64,000 bases of DNA from contig OZ020264.1 in assembly GCA_963971285.1 (NCBI GenBank), forward strand, positions 11,918,431-11,982,430, written 5' to 3'. Below the pieces are notes generated by a model. It searched no databases, was not told where the DNA came from, and saw nothing but the letters and a program-made list of their open reading frames with translations. Shown piece after piece: positions 60,139-64,000 of this stretch. The DNA comes from Astropecten irregularis (Eukaryota; Echinodermata; Asteroidea; Paxillosida; Astropectinidae). Position 1 is the stretch's first letter. The number at the start of each line of letters is the position of its first letter. The translations under genes and the position numbers were made by a program.

Positions 60139-61150
60139 GCACAGCAACGTGCTAAGGGACAGGGGACCAGTGTTTTTCTTTTTATCAGCACTGCTGCACA
60201 GTACATCATGGGTTACCGACTAAAAATTGGACTGTGCAGCTGGTTGTCCGTTTTCAAAATTTTGCTAAGCATTGAAAATCTGCTAAGAATGTTTCCCTTT
60301 TTAAGCAGGTTTTGGAATTAGGCCATGAAAATTGGCACCTTTGTGCTGTGTGGTTTAACAGTGCCATATGTAGAAATGTTTGGGGTGATGCAAATTACTG
60401 ACTACGGCTACGGATTTGAGTATCTTGCCTGCAATGACCAGCCGGCTGCACTTAGCAATGGCCTTAGCAACGGCTGTAGTCACAGCCGTAGCCGTAGGAC
60501 ATATTTTCATCACCTTTTTCTTCAACTTGAGTTGTTGTTTTTTTCAGTTTGTTTTGAGGAAATTTATGCATTTTCCAATGAATGTTAGGAAATGTTTTTC
60601 TGTAACGTTCTTTTCTTGTATTTTATTGTATTTTCTCTGTTCAAATACTGTTTTGAATTTTATTAATTAACGGTTTTTAGCTTAGTTAAAGATCTTAGCA
60701 TCTTATTCTTAAGAGACGGGAAAATTTTGCGTTAGAATCAGTTGCTTCTAACAATAACTGTTAACCAATGTGTACAAATTGTGTAGATTTACTATTTGTT
60801 CAAGTAAATATTACAATTTTAGCTGATTTATGTAAATTGAACCAAGATGTACTTTTGTGCAGTAGTCTTGAAATGAAAAATAAAAAAATAAAAATATTGA
60901 ATTTTTATCTTTCCGACCAATATTATTGCAATTATTTTGTAAGAAATTTAATTCCTCTTGAAATTTTCTTTTGTGTAGCGTTGATGTGTGCTTTAAATTC
61001 TTTCACATTAAACATTTTGTTTACAATACGAAGTTTACGTAAACATTTTGTTTACAATACGAAATTTGCAAATTCTTTTTTTCGTTTGTTTGTTGACTCT
61101 CGTTACTTTGCAGTATAACAAAAATCAAGATAATTGAAATAAATCTGTGT
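60139..61150 (+). other. 3' UTR of the GLUT gene with candidate poly(A) signals
   Basis: AT-rich sequence after the TAG. AATAAA occurs at 60879-60884, in an A-rich context, and again at 61138-61143. There is a short direct duplication near 61010-61070 (AACATTTTGTTTACAATACG occurs twice). No coding signal is seen. Confidence 0.5.
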
Positions 61151-61488
61151 TATTTCTTGGAATGTTGAATGTGTGTCCATAGATTTGTCAGGATCAAAGA
61201 GTGCTTTTTCTTGATTATATATAATAGCAGCACACAAGTGTAGTTTGTAAAAAATGGGAGCGATTTCAATTATGCTCTTCGGAGAGTGTTCATTAGTACA
61301 CAAGAACAAAGCCATGTCTCCACAAGGATACAAATTACGATGTGTGATGATTGCGAAAGTTTATGACTGCGGCGATGTAGCCAGTTACTCATGAACACGC
61401 CACAGTCTTTAAACATGGACCCCTAGCTCCCCGACTTGCGGGATAATTGGACGATGGACCAGCAATTCAATCTACAAACTTGGAAGCA

Positions 61489-61755
61489 GGGGTCAATTTC
61501 ACCAAACTCATCGTAACTTACTATCAATCGTAGGACTTATGATGCATTGCATTCCTACGTAGGATACGATGGGTTAACCTTTGTAACTCAAGTTATGATT
61601 GATCAAAGTTCTTTGTGAAATCGTCCCCAGACACGTTTTGTGAAATTGATCCTAGGATCGGTCTTACCTAGGATCGATCCTACGTCTATAGGACTAGTCC
61701 TAAGTCCTAAGACTGGTCATAAGTTAGGAATACCTTTGTGAAATCCACCCCAGCA
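61489..61755. repeat. FB5 element followed by a diverged relative
   Basis: FB5 at 61489-61628. Next to it is a block with similar TTTGTGAAAT ends but a centre made of CCTAGGATCGATCCTA-like palindromes (61630-61755). Confidence 0.6.
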
Positions 61756-62864
61756 CAATGGAAAGAATCTCTACTATATCATTCAGAAAATAATTGACCA
61801 CTATAGTACAACAAACACATGCATGAACAAAGCAAAGAAAATAAAGAAAATGATAGATCAGAAACATGCAATGCATTTAATTAGAAACTCAAACATGCAA
61901 CAGCAGTAGAGTTATTCAAAGTGCAAAACAGCAGTAGAGTATTAAATTTAGAACAAGAACAGCTCAGTATAAAAAGGATAGTAAAGAGCATTATCAGCAA
62001 CAGTGCAAAGCAGTATTAGAAAGGGATAATACAGAGTTTTAGTGAAATCATGCAAGATATATTAATCAAAAGTATTTGCACATTATGAGCAAGTTCAGGC
62101 AACAACCACAAGTCAACCAGTGGCTTCTTTTAAACTGGCTTCTTTTTATACCAAGGGCCTTTTCGAATCTAGGCTTTAGCTATGGCTTGGCTGATGCATG
62201 TGCCAAAAATACAAGTTACGGTTTATCATTAAAGCTGAAGCTGCATTTTCTTGTAACTACTTCCAAAACGTAGCCATTAGCCTCCATTTTGAGGCTTTGG
62301 AGCCACAGCCAAAGCCAGTGTTTTGAAAAAGATCAGGATATTATACCGTCGTCAACTATGCCTATGGTTATTGTGCGAACTTGCTCAAAGCAGAAACTGG
62401 GAAAATATATAACAATTGAAAGACAGAAATAGGAAGTAACTTTCACAGTATTTTTCTAAGCAAAATGAGATGACAAAATACCCACTATAAGTCACGTGAC
62501 GGCATGAAAACTTTGGCCACGCAATCGGTCTCGAACTTTGTAAAAAAAACTGATACTTAGGTCTTAAGATTTGGACCCCCTAGGCAATTTTGCTTAGAAA
62601 ACTGTGAAAGTTTACTTGTTAGTTATCAGCATAAGAATCAAAATAATATAAAAATAAACACAGCAGCATTCATAGGAACAATATAAGAAATACAATAAAC
62701 AAAAGGTGCACTTAACACAAACATGTGAACGAGAAAATTAGTATAATTAGGCGTATTGAATAGAAAGTCGTTATCGAATTGATTTGACTTCACAAAGCAT
62801 TGGAAAAAAGTGCCACACAACAACACTGTTTAGACTGTAATGCCCAGACAAAATAACTACAAAA

Positions 62865-63062
62865 TTATCATCATCGAATAACCACAAGGGAAACTGACTG
62901 GACAAATTTAAAGTCATTGAAAGGTGGACAGAGAAAACAAGTGCTCTACTACAAATTCAGCCATTCAGTGCTGTGTTGGTAGTGTCCCTAATAGTTAATT
63001 ATCTTTCTTCGTTTGGCAGTCATAAGCCATGAACCACTCACATACCGCTATATCCCAAGGAT
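62865..63062 (-). repeat. tRNA-derived SINE copy, decayed head
   Basis: Tail and flank are clear on the minus strand (rc of CATGGCTTCTGACTGCC-type flank at about 63020-63045). The head is rearranged. Confidence 0.55.
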
Positions 63063-63064
63063 AA

Positions 63065-63438
63065 TTTAAAGGTACACTCAGTACAGGATTGGTAGCATAC
63101 CCAAACAGAAAAATTCACAGGTTTATGTTTAACTTTCAGGATATGAAGATGGTGCTGGTAGGAATATACCGTTAAAATTGCTCTGCCCGAAATGGTGTAG
63201 TTATCCAGGAATTAAACAAACAAAGACCGAAAACAGTTTTGATCTCGGGGTTAGATCAAAGCCATTCTTTATGTTTTTATAAAGAAAAAATTATGTAAGT
63301 TTTTCGCTTATTGTTTTGTGACTCAGATGTCCGATCGAGCTCAAATTTTCACAGGTTTATCATTTCATGTACATGTTTTATCACACAAAGTGTGAGTGCT
63401 GTCCTGTGACCTTTACTAATCATGTATTACACCTTTAA
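63065..63438. repeat. FB3 element
   Basis: Near-complete copy inserted directly after the SINE at 62865. Confidence 0.65.
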
Positions 63439-64000
63439 GATACGTGCCACATTAGCAATGCTGGGAATATTAGTGAGCCGAACACCACAAAAATAACACT
63501 TATGAAAAAAATATACAGGTATATCATAAAGAATCTTTTTTGAAGGTTAAATTTGTAAAATACAAGTAATTCTGAATTTAATTCCTGAGTATTAAAAAAG
63601 CTTGAGTTGTGTTTTAATATACGTTAAAATATAACTGAATAATTCTTTAATACTAGATTTTTTTAGATTGTCATTTACAAAAGAATAATTTATAACTACC
63701 TTGTGCGTGTGTATAAAGAAATGAAAATATATTGCATTGTAACCATTAACCTTTCACTTGTTATTCAGTACACGGATGGCTATCCCTGACGTGTATTCAG
63801 ACTACGAAATGCAAGAGCCCAGTTTTATACTTGGACTTAATTCTCAAACGATATTTTCTTGGGACTTTTAAATTCCCGTAATGACTCAGGAGTTTCAAAC
63901 TTTCAAACAAACTTGAGTCACAATTTTGAATGACTCGGCTCGACTCAAAAATGAGGAAATGAATCGACCCCAGATGAGTGTGGTTCGAGTCATTGTCTTG

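Larger units (their letters stand above)
61150..64000. other. Gene-free right end
   Basis: Only repeats are seen (FB5 and relative, decayed FB6, SINE, FB3, pentamer patch). The last kilobase is AT rich. Confidence 0.5.

Noticed and set aside
1..64000. CRISPR arrays, operons, phage or bacterial insertion sequences
   Set aside because: All genes have spliceosomal introns and animal family matches. Regularly spaced direct repeats with unique spacers are absent.

Overview
This is a window of animal nuclear DNA: long introns with GT-AG splice sites, many short dispersed repeats, and ordinary metazoan genes. Gene content and repeat style fit a marine invertebrate deuterostome. I favour an echinoderm, perhaps a sea star, but that is inference. 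Four protein-coding genes can be assembled exon by exon, and in each all exon phases join without a frame break.

Layout. (1) 63-8747, minus: CFAP74, a ciliary central-apparatus protein. Twenty coding exons encode the first 1033 residues; the C-terminal part lies beyond the left edge. (2) 9867-17521, plus: NOC2L, a nucleolar 60S ribosome assembly factor, 17 exons, 860 aa. It is head-to-head with CFAP74 across a very short shared promoter. (3) 20303-24836, minus: SAMD11, a SAND-like plus SAM domain chromatin regulator, 10 coding exons, 585 aa. It is tail-to-tail with NOC2L. (4) About 24.9-48.2 kb: a repeat-rich region with no confirmed gene, but with several GC-rich patches and a few isolated exon-like pieces with good splice donors. 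These may be upstream exons of SAMD11 or pieces of unrecognised genes. (5) 48439-60138, plus: a facilitative hexose transporter of the SLC2A/GLUT family, 12 exons, 502 aa. (6) 60139-64000: its 3' UTR and repeats.

The NOC2L-SAMD11 convergent pair is adjacent in human 1p36.33, and CFAP74 is also on human 1p36.33, so the left third appears to be an old conserved block. The genes do not form one pathway: CFAP74 acts in motile cilia, NOC2L in nucleolar ribosome assembly, SAMD11 in transcriptional repression and the GLUT in sugar uptake at the membrane.

Repeats. I recognise a tRNA-derived SINE; seven fold-back (inverted-repeat) families called FB1-FB7 here; an intronic 'IR8' family seen only in the first 16 kb; two further families (R9, R10); and an 'HH' family whose core resembles part of a hammerhead ribozyme. 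Repeat edges are read by eye and are good to about 10-20 bases. The most unusual signals are the HH repeats, the excess of the palindrome TAGGCCTA right of 27 kb, and an open exon-like segment near 39.8 kb. I found no evidence for a wholly new biological system.
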